A stretch of 14,444 nt of DNA from Syntrophorhabdaceae bacterium (GCA_026415015.1 JAOAHW010000001.1:1-14444); one strand, 5' to 3'; shown: positions 1-6,761, counted from the stretch's first letter. A program made the numbers and translations. The notes: a model not told the origin generated them from the letters alone.

Positions 1-592
1 AGAAAAAATAGGTGAGATTGAGATAAAGGATGAGATCTTTAACTGTGATGTTAAACCTCATCTTATCCATGATGTAATAAAGATGCAACTTGCAAACAGA
101 AGACAGGGCACAGCCTCTACAAAAACGAGGAAAGAGGTAAAAGGTAGCGGCAAGAAGCCTTACAGACAGAAAGGAACAGGAAGGGCAAGGCAGGGAAGCT
201 ATAAATCACCCCTGATGGTAGGAGGAGGTGTTGTCTTTGGTCCTCATCCGAGGGATTATAGTTACAGCCTCCCCAAGAAGGTAAGAAAGAGCGCATTGAG
301 GTCTGCCCTTACAATCCGATTTACTGACTCACAGATGAAGGTCCTCGATAAACTTGAATTAGCTGAGATAAGTACAAAGACATTTAATGGTATCTTAAAA
401 GATATGAACCTTACCAAACCACTTTTTGTTATAGCCAGTAAAGACGAAATTATAGAGAAATCTGCAAGGAACATACCCTATACAAAGATACTAAGGGTAG
501 AGGGATTGAATGTCTATGATATCATAAGGCATGAGCAGCTTATCCTGACCCTTGATTCGCTCCGTAAGATAGAAGAGGTACTTGCGCCATGA
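1..592 (+). CDS. rplD: 50S ribosomal protein L4 (5' partial)
   Basis: L4 binds 23S rRNA and its extended loop lines the peptide exit tunnel; in some bacteria it also represses its own operon. The reading frame is open from base 2 at the window edge. The first ATG visible in it (base 83) is internal, because the upstream codons (EKIGEIEIKDEIF, then HLIHDVIKMQLANRRQG) match the normal L4 N-terminal strand and first helix. 196 residues are visible against about 205 in the family, so roughly ten are missing. Family hallmarks are QLANRRQGTASTKTR, RQKGTGRARQGS (the tunnel loop), GGGVVFGPHPRDYSY and LPKKVRKSALRSAL. The stop overlaps the rplW start by four bases (ATGA). An rplC/rpsJ block presumably lies upstream, outside the window. 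Confidence 0.97.
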   Translation, partial: EKIGEIEIKDEIFNCDVKPHLIHDVIKMQLANRRQGTASTKTRKEVKGSGKKPYRQKGTGRARQGSYKSPLMVGGGVVFGPHPRDYSYSLPKKVRKSALRSALTIRFTDSQMKVLDKLELAEISTKTFNGILKDMNLTKPLFVIASKDEIIEKSARNIPYTKILRVEGLNVYDIIRHEQLILTLDSLRKIEEVLAP

Positions 593-876
593 ATGAATAT
601 GATATTGTTTTAAGGCCAATCATAACAGAGAAGAGTACTCTATTAAAAGAAAACGGAAACCAGTATGTCTTTGAGGTGCACAGAGATGCCAACAAGATAG
701 AGATAAAAAAGGCCGTTGAAAAACTCTTTAAAGTAAAGGTGCTCTCTGTACAGATTTCTGTTGTGGAAGGAAAGAAAAAGCGTCTAGGTAGATTTTTTGG
801 GAAAAGACCTGATTGGAAAAAGGCGATTGTTAAATTAAGTCCAAAAGATAAAATAGGAATCTTTGAAGGTGCATAA
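589..876 (+). CDS. rplW: 50S ribosomal protein L23
   Basis: L23 sits at the exit of the peptide tunnel and is the docking site for trigger factor and the signal recognition particle. The 95-residue product has normal length. Visible family features are the N-terminal RPIITEKST motif (residues 8-16), the VFEVHRDANK strand and the IKKAVEKLFKVKVLSV helix-strand. A basic loop (GKKKRLGRFFGKRPDWKKA) follows and contacts rRNA. The ATG overlaps the rplD stop as ATGA, which suggests translational coupling. The stop shares one A with the rplB start. Nothing unusual was seen. Confidence 0.97.
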   Translation: MNEYDIVLRPIITEKSTLLKENGNQYVFEVHRDANKIEIKKAVEKLFKVKVLSVQISVVEGKKKRLGRFFGKRPDWKKAIVKLSPKDKIGIFEGA

Positions 877-1703
877 TGGGAACAAGAGAATATAAGCCAA
901 CCTCCCCTGGAAGGAGATTCATGAGTGTCCTTACCTATGATGAAATCACCAGGAAAGGGCCTGAGAAAACCTTGGTTGTGAAACTGAAAAAAACTGGTGG
1001 CAGAAATCACTCCGGTAAAATAACAACAAGACATATAGGCGGCGGCCATAAGAAGAAATACAGGGTAATAGACTTTAAAAGGAACAAGTTTGAGATACCA
1101 GGTAAGGTGAGCAGTATCGAGTATGACCCAAACAGGTCAGCAAATATCGCCTTGATTAATTATAGAGATGGAGAGAAGAGGTATATAATAGCACCACTTG
1201 GCCTAAAGGTGGGTGATACAGTTATATCCAGTAAAAAACCAGATACAGATATAAAAGAAGGCAATGCCATGCCCCTTGAGTATATACCCCTTGGCACATT
1301 TATCCATAATGTGGAATTAAAGACTGGGAAAGGTGGTCAGATTGCAAGGAGTGCAGGTAATTACTCACAGCTTATAGCCAAAGAGGGTGGATATGGTCAT
1401 GTAAGACTGCCATCTGGAGAGGTAAGGCTTATAAGCCTTGCCTGTATGGCCACAATCGGACAAGTAGGAAACATAGAACATGAAAATATATCCATTGGAA
1501 AGGCAGGAAGGCATAGATGGATGGGTGTGAGACCCACAGTGAGAGGGGCAGCAATGAACCCTGTTGACCATCCCTTAGGCGGTGGTGAGGGCAGGTCAAA
1601 AGGCGGCAGGCATCCATGTTCGCCATGGGGTCAGCTTGCAAAAGGTTTAAAGACGAGAAAGAATAAGAGAACTGAAAAATTTATAATAAAACATAGAGAT
1701 TAG
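876..1703 (+). CDS. rplB: 50S ribosomal protein L2
   Basis: L2 is a primary 23S rRNA binder needed for subunit joining and for peptidyl transferase activity. The 275-residue product is full length. It starts GTREYKPTSPGRR and contains the RHIGGGHKKKYR rRNA-binding segment (about residues 52-63). The C-terminal hallmark is RGAAMNPVDHPLGGGEG, where His232 corresponds to the functionally important histidine (E. coli His229). The residue after HP is Leu rather than the commoner His, and HPCSPWG replaces the commoner HPVTPWG. I recall both as variants in deltaproteobacterial-type L2 but could not check. The ATG overlaps the rplW TAA by one base, with GAAGG just upstream. Confidence 0.98.
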   Translation: MGTREYKPTSPGRRFMSVLTYDEITRKGPEKTLVVKLKKTGGRNHSGKITTRHIGGGHKKKYRVIDFKRNKFEIPGKVSSIEYDPNRSANIALINYRDGEKRYIIAPLGLKVGDTVISSKKPDTDIKEGNAMPLEYIPLGTFIHNVELKTGKGGQIARSAGNYSQLIAKEGGYGHVRLPSGEVRLISLACMATIGQVGNIEHENISIGKAGRHRWMGVRPTVRGAAMNPVDHPLGGGEGRSKGGRHPCSPWGQLAKGLKTRKNKRTEKFIIKHRD

Positions 1704-1712
1704 GAGGTATCT

Positions 1713-2003
1713 GTGGGAAGGTCTTTAAGAAAAGGACCATTTGTAGAAGAAAAACTTCTAAAAAAAGTATATGAGGCAAAGAGTTCAAAAAGCTCAAAGG
1801 TTATAAAAACCTGGTCCAGGAAATCCACGATTATTCCTGATTTCATAGGATTGACATTTGCAGTGCATAATGGAAAAAAGTTTATACCTGTCTTTGTGAC
1901 TGAGGAAATGGTGGGCCATAAGATAGGTGAATTTTCCCCTACAAGGACCTTTCATAGTCATGCAGGCGACAGAAAGGCAAAGGTTGTAAAGAGGAAGGAT
2001 TAA
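1713..2003 (+). CDS. rpsS: 30S ribosomal protein S19
   Basis: S19 binds the head of 16S rRNA with S13 and contacts A-site tRNA. The 96-residue product begins MGRSLRKGPFVEEKLLKKV and carries TWSRKSTIIPDFIGLTFAVH and GHKIGEFSPTRTF, all family signatures. The start codon is GTG. It is chosen because the family N-terminus begins exactly here and because a complete AGGAGG lies at 1702-1707, five bases upstream. The gap to rplB is nine bases and the gap to rplV two. Confidence 0.97.
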   Translation: MGRSLRKGPFVEEKLLKKVYEAKSSKSSKVIKTWSRKSTIIPDFIGLTFAVHNGKKFIPVFVTEEMVGHKIGEFSPTRTFHSHAGDRKAKVVKRKD

Positions 2004-2005
2004 AA

Positions 2006-2338
2006 ATGGAGATTATTGCAAAGACCAGAATGATAAGGATATCCCCAACAAAGGTCAGGATTGTAGGGGAACTGATAAAAAAGAAAAATGTCAATGAGGC
2101 CCTTGGTATGTTATCCTTTATGCCTCAAAAGGCCTCTTTTATATTGAAGAAGCTTCTTAATAGCGCCATAGCCAATGCAAAACAGAACAAATATATAGAT
2201 GTAGACAATCTCTATGTAAAAAATGTGATGGTTGATGCCGGGCCTACGATGAAGAGATTTCTACCTAGGGCAATGGGCAGGGCCACAAAGATAAGAAAGA
2301 GAATGAGCCATATAACTATGGTATTGGATGAATCATAA
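2006..2338 (+). CDS. rplV: 50S ribosomal protein L22
   Basis: L22 assembles early onto 23S rRNA; its long beta-hairpin lines the exit tunnel next to L4 and is a site of macrolide-resistance mutations. The 110 residues match the family length. Recognisable blocks are RISPTKVRIVGELIKKK (residues about 11-27), SAIANAKQNKYIDVDNLYV and the tunnel hairpin VDAGPTMKRFLPRAMGRATK. The hairpin is intact with no deletion. The ATG lies two bases after the rpsS stop, with a GAAGGA purine run upstream. Confidence 0.97.
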   Translation: MEIIAKTRMIRISPTKVRIVGELIKKKNVNEALGMLSFMPQKASFILKKLLNSAIANAKQNKYIDVDNLYVKNVMVDAGPTMKRFLPRAMGRATKIRKRMSHITMVLDES

Positions 2339-2352
2339 TATTTGGAGGTTAA

Positions 2353-2997
2353 ATGGGTCAAAAGACAAATCCTGTAGGCTTCAGACTTGGGACAATAAAG
2401 ACATGGGATTCAAGATGGTTTGCCTCTAAGAACTATGCAAAATTCTTGCTTGAGGATATGGCTATTAAAAGGTTTTTAAAGAAAAAACTCTATCAGGCAG
2501 GGATATCAAAGATTGAGATAGAAAGGGCAGCCAATAAAGACAAAAGGGTTAAGGTGAACATACATACTGCAAGACCTGGTCTTGTGATAGGTAGAAAAGG
2601 GGCTGAGGTTGAGGTTTTAAAAAAAGAACTCCAGTCAATGACAGAAAAAGAAGTAATACTTAATATAAATGAGGTCAAAAGGCCTGAGACAGATGCCCAG
2701 CTCGTTGCTGAAAATATAGCATTACAGATCGAGAGAAGGGTATCCTTTAGAAGGGCCATGAAGAGGAATGTGTCACAGGCACTGAAATTTGGTGCTAAAG
2801 GTATAAAGGCCATGTGTTCAGGAAGGCTGGCGGGTGCAGAGATGGCAAGGACAGAATGGTATAGAGAGGGTAGGGTTCCCCTCCAGACAATAAGGGCAGA
2901 TATTGACTATGGTTTTGCTGTTGCTTCAACTAAATATGGTGTAATTGGGATCAAGGTGTGGATCTACAAAGGTGAAATCTATCAGGAGACAATATAA
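2353..2997 (+). CDS. rpsC: 30S ribosomal protein S3
   Basis: S3 is on the 30S head at the mRNA entry tunnel and, with S4 and S5, has helicase activity on mRNA. The 214-residue product begins MGQKTNPVGFRLG. The N-terminal type-2 KH domain includes HTARPGLVIGRKGAEVE with the GRKG loop at residues 80-83. The C-terminal domain contains QIERRVSFRRAMKR and GRLAGAEMARTEWYREG, followed by IRADIDYG. GGAGG lies just upstream of the ATG, and the stop shares one base with the rplP start. The N-terminal phrase IKTWDSRWFASKNYAKFL resembles deltaproteobacterial-type S3, a weak clue to the lineage. Confidence 0.98.
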   Translation: MGQKTNPVGFRLGTIKTWDSRWFASKNYAKFLLEDMAIKRFLKKKLYQAGISKIEIERAANKDKRVKVNIHTARPGLVIGRKGAEVEVLKKELQSMTEKEVILNINEVKRPETDAQLVAENIALQIERRVSFRRAMKRNVSQALKFGAKGIKAMCSGRLAGAEMARTEWYREGRVPLQTIRADIDYGFAVASTKYGVIGIKVWIYKGEIYQETI

Positions 2998-3413
2998 TGC
3001 TTGCGCCAAAAAGGGTTAAATACAGAAAACAACAAAAAGGAAGGATGAAGGGGGTCGCCAGCAGGGGAAATGAGATAAGCTTTGGCGACTTTGGTTTGCA
3101 GTCTCTTGAGTGTGGTATTCTTACGGCAAGACAGATTGAGGCGGCCCGTATTGCCCTTACGAGGTATGTCAAGAGGGCAGGTAAGGTATGGATAAGGGTA
3201 TTTCCTGATAAACCCATTACAAAAAAACCAGCAGAGACAAGGATGGGAAAAGGAAAAGGCCCGAATGAAGGCTGGGTTGCTGTTGTCAAGCCAGGTAAGA
3301 TTATATATGAGATAAAGGGTGTCCCTGAAGATAAGGCAAGGGAGGCACTGAGGATTGCATCACATAAGCTCCCAATAGAGACAAGATTCGTTGTAAGAAG
3401 CGAGGAAAAATGA
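2997..3413 (+). CDS. rplP: 50S ribosomal protein L16
   Basis: L16 is a late-assembly protein beside the A site and central protuberance, needed for tRNA accommodation. The 138-residue product starts MLAPKRVKYRKQQKGR and contains GDFGLQSLECGILTARQIEAAR in the usual place and the conserved PAETRMGKGKG loop. Arg82 of this loop is equivalent to the arginine hydroxylated by YcfD in E. coli; whether it is modified here cannot be told. The length is normal. The ATG shares one base with the rpsC stop and the stop overlaps rpmC as ATGA. Confidence 0.97.
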   Translation: MLAPKRVKYRKQQKGRMKGVASRGNEISFGDFGLQSLECGILTARQIEAARIALTRYVKRAGKVWIRVFPDKPITKKPAETRMGKGKGPNEGWVAVVKPGKIIYEIKGVPEDKAREALRIASHKLPIETRFVVRSEEK

Positions 3414-3604
3414 AGGCAAAGGAAATTAAAGAACTTACAATAGAAGAACTTTTGAAAAAGAAGAGGGATATAAAGGAGGAGATTTTTAATCTTCGATTTC
3501 AACATTCTACCGGACAATTAGAGAATACTGCGAGGATGAGGCTTTTAAAAAGGGATATTGCAAGAATAGAGACTGTTTTGAGACAAAAGGAGTCAAAGGG
3601 GTAG
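3410..3604 (+). CDS. rpmC: 50S ribosomal protein L29
   Basis: L29 is a small helical hairpin near the exit tunnel next to L23, part of the trigger factor and SRP docking platform. The 64-residue product reads as two helices: MKAKEIKELTIEELLKKK, then EEIFNLRFQHSTGQLENTAR, and a third stretch LLKRDIARIETVLRQ. The LRFQ...GQLEN core is diagnostic. The ATG overlaps the rplP stop (ATGA), and the stop is two bases before rpsQ. Confidence 0.95.
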   Translation: MKAKEIKELTIEELLKKKRDIKEEIFNLRFQHSTGQLENTARMRLLKRDIARIETVLRQKESKG

Positions 3605-3606
3605 GC

Positions 3607-3918
3607 ATGGAATTAAAAAGGGTGGCTCATAAAAGAAAGATGACTGGGATTGTTGTAAAAGACAAGATGGATAAAACAGTTGTTGTGGAGGTGGAAAAAT
3701 TCCATAAGCATCCAAAATATCATAAATATTTAAAGACAAAGAAGAGATATAAGGCGCATGATGAGCAGAACAAGTGTTCAATAGGGGATAAGGTATTGAT
3801 AGTAGAGTCAAGGCCTTTGAGTAAAGAGAAGAGATGGTTGGTAAAGGATATCATTAAAAGAGAAGAGCCTATGTTAGCGCAGGAAGAGGTAATAAGCGAT
3901 GATACAAGAGAGAACTAA
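3607..3918 (+). CDS. rpsQ: 30S ribosomal protein S17 with extended C-terminal tail
   Basis: S17 is an OB-fold primary binder of the 16S rRNA body. The core (MTGIVVKDKMDKTVVVEVEKF, then HPKYHKYLKTKKRYKAHD, GDKVLIVESRPLSK and WLVKDI) is canonical. At 103 residues it is longer than the usual 80-90, because about 15-18 acidic residues (EEPMLAQEEVISDDTREN) follow the core. The last 20 bases overlap the start of rplN in another frame, and the rplN ribosome binding site is encoded in the tail codons. The start at 3607 has AAAGG/GGGG purines upstream; an internal ATG at 3640 would drop the first 11 residues but is less well placed. Confidence 0.95.
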   Translation: MELKRVAHKRKMTGIVVKDKMDKTVVVEVEKFHKHPKYHKYLKTKKRYKAHDEQNKCSIGDKVLIVESRPLSKEKRWLVKDIIKREEPMLAQEEVISDDTREN

Positions 3919-4267
3919 ACTTCAGGTAGCAGACAATTCAGGGGCAAAAAAACTGGGGTGCATCAGGATACTTGGTGGCTCAAGGAAGAGATATGGGACA
4001 GTGGGTGATATAATAGTTGCCTCTGTAAAGGAGGTTATACCTAACTCTAAAGTGAAAAAAGGCGATGTTGTTAAAGCAGTTATAGTAAGAACAAAAAAAG
4101 AAATTAAGAGGTTTGACGGGTCTTATGTTAAGTTTGATGATAACTCAGCGGTTATCATAAATCAGTATAATGAACCAATCGGCACAAGGATATTCGGGCC
4201 TGTGGCAAGGGAACTCAGGGCAAAAAAATTCATGAAGATTATCTCCCTGGCGCCTGAAGTTGTATGA
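3899..4267 (+). CDS. rplN: 50S ribosomal protein L14
   Basis: L14 lies at the subunit interface and forms inter-subunit bridges with 16S rRNA; it is also the contact of silencing factor RsfS. The 122 residues are the canonical length. Signatures are MIQERTKLQVADNSGAK, GCIRILGGS, VVKAVIVRTKKEIKR and GTRIFGPVARELR, ending KIISLAPEVV as usual. The start is fixed by the family N-terminus and lies inside rpsQ; AGGAAGAGG at 3881-3889 serves as the binding site about nine bases upstream. The stop overlaps the ATG of a small downstream ORF as ATGA. Confidence 0.97.
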   Translation: MIQERTKLQVADNSGAKKLGCIRILGGSRKRYGTVGDIIVASVKEVIPNSKVKKGDVVKAVIVRTKKEIKRFDGSYVKFDDNSAVIINQYNEPIGTRIFGPVARELRAKKFMKIISLAPEVV

Positions 4268-4329
4268 AGTCGATTAAAAAGGTCAAAGAACACCTAAGCA
4301 GACTGCTTAAGGCTAAAAGTTCATTTTGA
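4264..4329 (+). CDS. Candidate 21-residue basic peptide between rplN and rplX
   Basis: This tiny frame was found by reading the otherwise unusually long rplN-rplX gap. Its ATG overlaps the rplN stop as ATGA, the same arrangement as at the rplD/rplW and rplP/rpmC junctions. It runs 21 codons to a TGA whose last bases form the GAGG ribosome binding site of rplX. The peptide begins MKSIKKVKEH and ends in SSF. It has six Lys and one Arg against one Glu, and Ile4, Val7, Leu11, Leu14 and Leu15 would line one face of a helix, so an amphipathic cationic helix is plausible. It resembles no ribosomal protein I know. L14 and L24 are both complete, so it is not a lost end of either. It could be a coupling peptide keeping ribosomes moving to rplX, a real small protein, or chance. 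Confidence 0.4.
   Translation: MKSIKKVKEHLSRLLKAKSSF
4293..4312 (+). repeat. Inverted repeat (possible RNA hairpin) in the rplN-rplX gap
   Basis: TAAGCAG and CTGCTTA flank a single A (4295-4309), a perfect 7-1-7 inverted repeat. As RNA this would fold with a five-pair stem and five-base loop, extendable by two flanking C-G pairs across a bulged A. No run of T follows, so it is not an intrinsic terminator. It lies inside the candidate 21-codon frame. It might be an mRNA structure, a protein-binding or processing site, or chance. Confidence 0.45.
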
Positions 4330-4336
4330 GGTAGAT

Positions 4337-4663
4337 ATGGAAGAAAAGCATTATCAAATCAGAAAAAACGACCTTGTTATGGTAACAACTGGTAAGGATA
4401 AGGGTAAGACAGGCAAGGTCTTGAAGATAGTAAAGAAAAAAGATAGGGCTGTAGTTGAAAAGGTTAATATGATAAAGAGGCATGTAAAGCCGAGCCAGAA
4501 GTCAAAAGGCGGTATAATGGAGAGAGAAAGCCCTATACATATATCAAACCTGATGATCTATTGCGAAAAGTGTTCAAAACCTGTGAGGGTTGGCAGGAAG
4601 ATACTCGAGGACGGTAAAAAGGTAAGATTTTGTAAAAAATGTAATGAAGTTATAGATAAGTAG
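4337..4663 (+). CDS. rplX: 50S ribosomal protein L24, zinc-ribbon type
   Basis: L24 is an assembly initiator of the large subunit that binds the 5' domain of 23S rRNA. The 108-residue product has the N-terminal KOW segment (residues about 10-37, NDLVMVTTGKDKGKTGKV) and the VNMIKRHVKPSQKSKGGI block. The C-terminal part holds two CxxC pairs, Cys76/Cys79 and Cys99/Cys102, separated by the usual RVGRKILEDGKKVRF stretch. Many bacteria have lost these cysteines; here the presumed zinc knuckle is complete. The ATG has GAGG upstream that overlaps the stop of the preceding 21-codon frame. Confidence 0.97.
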   Translation: MEEKHYQIRKNDLVMVTTGKDKGKTGKVLKIVKKKDRAVVEKVNMIKRHVKPSQKSKGGIMERESPIHISNLMIYCEKCSKPVRVGRKILEDGKKVRFCKKCNEVIDK

Positions 4664-4673
4664 GAGGAAATAC

Positions 4674-5216
4674 TTGAAGACAGAATACATGGAATTCTAC
4701 AGAAAAGAGGTTGTTCCTGCTTTGATGAGGAGGTTCAAATACAAAAATATAATGGAGGTACCTAAGCTCGAAAAGATAGTTGTAAATATTGGTCTTGGAG
4801 AGGCTATTCAGAATATTAAGGTTCTCGACAGTGCCTCCAATGATATAATGCTCATTACAGGTCAAAAACCTGTCATTACAAAGGCGAAGAAGTCCATTGC
4901 CTCCTTTAAGTTGAGGGCGGGTATGCCTATAGGTACTATGGTAACCTTAAGAGGCGAGAGGATGTATGAATTTTTCCATAAACTCGTTACGATTGTACTG
5001 CCAAGGGTCAGGGATTTTAAGGGTGTATCACCCAAGTCTTTTGATGGAAGGGGTAATTATACGCTTGGCTTAAGGGAGCAGATCATATTTCCTGAGATAG
5101 ACTATGACAAGGTGGATAAGATAAGAGGCATGAACATAACTATAACTACAACTGCAAAGACGGATGAAGAAGGGTTTGAGCTTATAAAGCTTATGGGTAT
5201 GCCCTTCAGGAGCTGA
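4674..5216 (+). CDS. rplE: 50S ribosomal protein L5
   Basis: L5 binds 5S rRNA with L18 and sits in the central protuberance, touching P-site tRNA. The 180 residues match the family length. Hallmarks are KIVVNIGLGEAIQN, TGQKPVITKAKKSIASFKLR, GTMVTLRGERMYEF, GRGNYTLGLREQIIFPEID and RGMNITI. The start is TTG at 4674; it gives the expected N-terminus and lies six bases after a complete AGGAGG (4662-4667). The next ATG, five codons in, is too far from the binding site. Confidence 0.96.
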   Translation: MKTEYMEFYRKEVVPALMRRFKYKNIMEVPKLEKIVVNIGLGEAIQNIKVLDSASNDIMLITGQKPVITKAKKSIASFKLRAGMPIGTMVTLRGERMYEFFHKLVTIVLPRVRDFKGVSPKSFDGRGNYTLGLREQIIFPEIDYDKVDKIRGMNITITTTAKTDEEGFELIKLMGMPFRS

Positions 5217-5227
5217 TGGAGGAGTAG

Positions 5228-5413
5228 ATGGCAAGAAAGGCTATGATAGAGAAGGCAAACAAAACCCCAAAGTTTCAGGTAAGGACCAGAAACAGATGCT
5301 CCATCTGCGGAAGGCCAAGAGGCTATCTTAGAAAATTCAAGATATGCAGGATATGCTTCAGGGGTTATGCCCTTAAGGGAGAGATCCCTGGGGTGGTAAA
5401 ATCAAGCTGGTAA
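5228..5413 (+). CDS. rpsN: 30S ribosomal protein S14, type Z (zinc-binding)
   Basis: S14 is on the 30S head and is needed for late assembly with S3 and S10. At 61 residues it is the short zinc form, not the roughly 100-residue zinc-free form of E. coli. The ligands are Cys24 and Cys27 (CSIC) and Cys40 and Cys43 (CRIC), separated by GRPRGYLRKFKI. The C-terminus GEIPGVVKSSW is typical of this form. GGAGG lies upstream of the ATG, immediately after the rplE stop. Confidence 0.97.
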   Translation: MARKAMIEKANKTPKFQVRTRNRCSICGRPRGYLRKFKICRICFRGYALKGEIPGVVKSSW

Positions 5414-5418
5414 GGGGG
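5412..5418 (+). promoter_or_regulatory. Ribosome binding site that decides the rpsH start
   Basis: AAGGGGG lies five bases before ATG 5424 and eleven before ATG 5430. It therefore favours 5424 over both the TTG at 5421 and the later ATG. Confidence 0.6.
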
Positions 5419-5423
5419 CATTG

Positions 5424-5825
5424 ATGGGTATGGTAGATCCTATAGCCGATATGTTAACGAGAATAAGAAATGCAATAATGGCACGCCACGAGTTTGTGGA
5501 TGTCCCTTATTCTAATATGAAGTATAATATATCGAAGATACTCAAAGACGAGGGATACATTAGAAATTGTAAGGTCTTTGTAGATGAAAACAGGAAAAAA
5601 TTCCTGAAAATCTATATAAGCTATGATGAGAATAATAATAGTGTTATAACAGGGCTTAAAAAGATAAGTAAGCCAGGTAGAAGGGTTTATGTTAAGACAG
5701 GAGATATTTCGAGGTTAAAAAGCAGGCTTGGCCTTGTTATAATCTCTACATCACAGGGTCTCATGACAGATATGAATGCAAGAAAAAACAAAATCGGAGG
5801 GGAACCTCTCCTGATGGTCTGGTGA
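5424..5825 (+). CDS. rpsH: 30S ribosomal protein S8
   Basis: S8 is a primary binder of the 16S central domain; in E. coli it also represses the spc operon by binding its mRNA. The product is 133 residues from ATG 5424. It begins MGMVDPIADMLTRIRNA, and the C-terminal part carries the family motifs GLVIISTSQGLMT and IGGEPLLMVW. A TTG directly upstream (5421) and an ATG at 5430 are alternatives that alter only the first three residues. The stop at 5823-5825 lies nine bases before rplF. I saw no clear copy of the S8 rRNA target in the mRNA here. Confidence 0.96.
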   Translation: MGMVDPIADMLTRIRNAIMARHEFVDVPYSNMKYNISKILKDEGYIRNCKVFVDENRKKFLKIYISYDENNNSVITGLKKISKPGRRVYVKTGDISRLKSRLGLVIISTSQGLMTDMNARKNKIGGEPLLMVW

Positions 5826-5827
5826 GG
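5824..5827 (+). promoter_or_regulatory. Ribosome binding site that decides the rplF start
   Basis: GAGG overlaps the rpsH TGA and lies six bases before ATG 5834. An in-frame GTG at 5822 sits on top of this site and cannot use it, so the shorter L6 start is preferred. Confidence 0.6.
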
Positions 5828-5833
5828 TGTTTT

Positions 5834-6370
5834 ATGTCAAGGATCGGAAGAAAACCTATTACTCTCCCTGAATCAATAAAAATAGAGGTCAGAGATGGTG
5901 AAGTCCATGTAACAGGTGCAAAGGGCTCACTTAAAAGACCAATTCTCGAGGGTATATCAGTAGAGATAGACGGTAAAGTTGTCTATGTTAAAAGGTCAAG
6001 TGATGATAAGAAGATAAGAAGCTACCATGGACTTATGAGGACACTTATCTCCAACATGGTTGAGGGAATAGATAAGGGCTTTGAGAAAAAACTTGAGATC
6101 ATAGGTGTCGGTTACAGGGCAGAGATGCAGGGAAATAATCTTGTATTTTATCTCGGTTATTCTCATCCCATACAGTTCCCTTTGCCCCCTGGCATATCAG
6201 CACAGGTTGACAAACAGACGCTTGTAGCAGTAAGGGGTATAGACAAGGAGCTTGTTGGTCAGGTTGCTGCAAAGATAAGGGGATTGAGAAAGCCAGATGT
6301 ATACAAAAATAAGGGTATAAAATATGCTGGTGAGGTCTTAAGGAAAAAGGCTGGTAAAAGCGGGAAATAA
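5834..6370 (+). CDS. rplF: 50S ribosomal protein L6
   Basis: L6 lies near the GTPase-associated centre and supports elongation factor binding. From ATG 5834 the product is 178 residues, the canonical length, beginning MSRIGRKPITLPESI. The two duplicated L6 domains are visible: the N-terminal VHVTGAKGSLKRPI region and the C-terminal half starting near KKLEIIGVGYRAEMQGN. The latter includes LGYSHPIQFPLPPGI and ends in IRGLRKPDVYKNKGIKYAGE, a diagnostic motif. An upstream in-frame GTG (5822) would add four residues but lacks a usable binding site. Confidence 0.97.
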   Translation: MSRIGRKPITLPESIKIEVRDGEVHVTGAKGSLKRPILEGISVEIDGKVVYVKRSSDDKKIRSYHGLMRTLISNMVEGIDKGFEKKLEIIGVGYRAEMQGNNLVFYLGYSHPIQFPLPPGISAQVDKQTLVAVRGIDKELVGQVAAKIRGLRKPDVYKNKGIKYAGEVLRKKAGKSGK

Positions 6371-6380
6371 GAGGTAGAAG

Positions 6381-6746
6381 ATGGAGAGAAAAGAAAAGAT
6401 TGAGGCAAGGCTAAAGAGAAAAAAGAGAATAAAGATGAAGATCTCTGGCACCAAAGACAAGCCCAGACTGTGTGTCTATAAAAGCCTGAAGGGCATATAT
6501 GCTCAGTTGATAGATGACCAGGAAGGCCGAACAATAACAGGTATCTCTACTTTAAATAAAGAGATTAGGGAACAGATTAAATCTGGTGGAAATATAGAGG
6601 CAGCAAAAAAGGTAGGGGAATATATTGGAAAAAAGGCTATTGAACTGGGTATAAGACATGTTGTTTTTGACAGAAACGGCTTTAAATATCACGGAAGGGT
6701 CAAAGCCTTAGGTGATGCTGCAAGAGAGGCAGGTCTTTTATTCTAA
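6381..6746 (+). CDS. rplR: 50S ribosomal protein L18
   Basis: L18 binds 5S rRNA and, with L5, mounts it on the large subunit. The 121-residue product has the basic N-terminus ERKEKIEARLKRKKRIKMK, the strand KPRLCVYKSLKGIYAQLIDD, the GGNIEAAKKVGEYIGKKA helix region and VVFDRNGFKYHGRVKALGDA near the end. All are family features. The ATG follows GAGG a few bases after the rplF stop. Its codon use matches the neighbours. Confidence 0.97.
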   Translation: MERKEKIEARLKRKKRIKMKISGTKDKPRLCVYKSLKGIYAQLIDDQEGRTITGISTLNKEIREQIKSGGNIEAAKKVGEYIGKKAIELGIRHVVFDRNGFKYHGRVKALGDAAREAGLLF

Positions 6747-6761
6747 ACAGGAGGTCTCATA

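Noticed and set aside
83..592. rplD as a complete gene starting at ATG 83
   Set aside because: The frame is open to the left edge and the upstream codons match the L4 N-terminus, so ATG 83 is internal.
2951..3517. 188-codon minus-strand open frame opposite rplP and rpmC
   Set aside because: It lies wholly opposite clearly identified genes, its product is a low-complexity hydrophobic stretch with no family resemblance, and no binding site is evident; it is a shadow of biased codon use.
5822..6370. Longer L6 beginning at GTG 5822
   Set aside because: The GTG overlaps the GAGG that serves ATG 5834, and the family begins at MSRIGRKPI.
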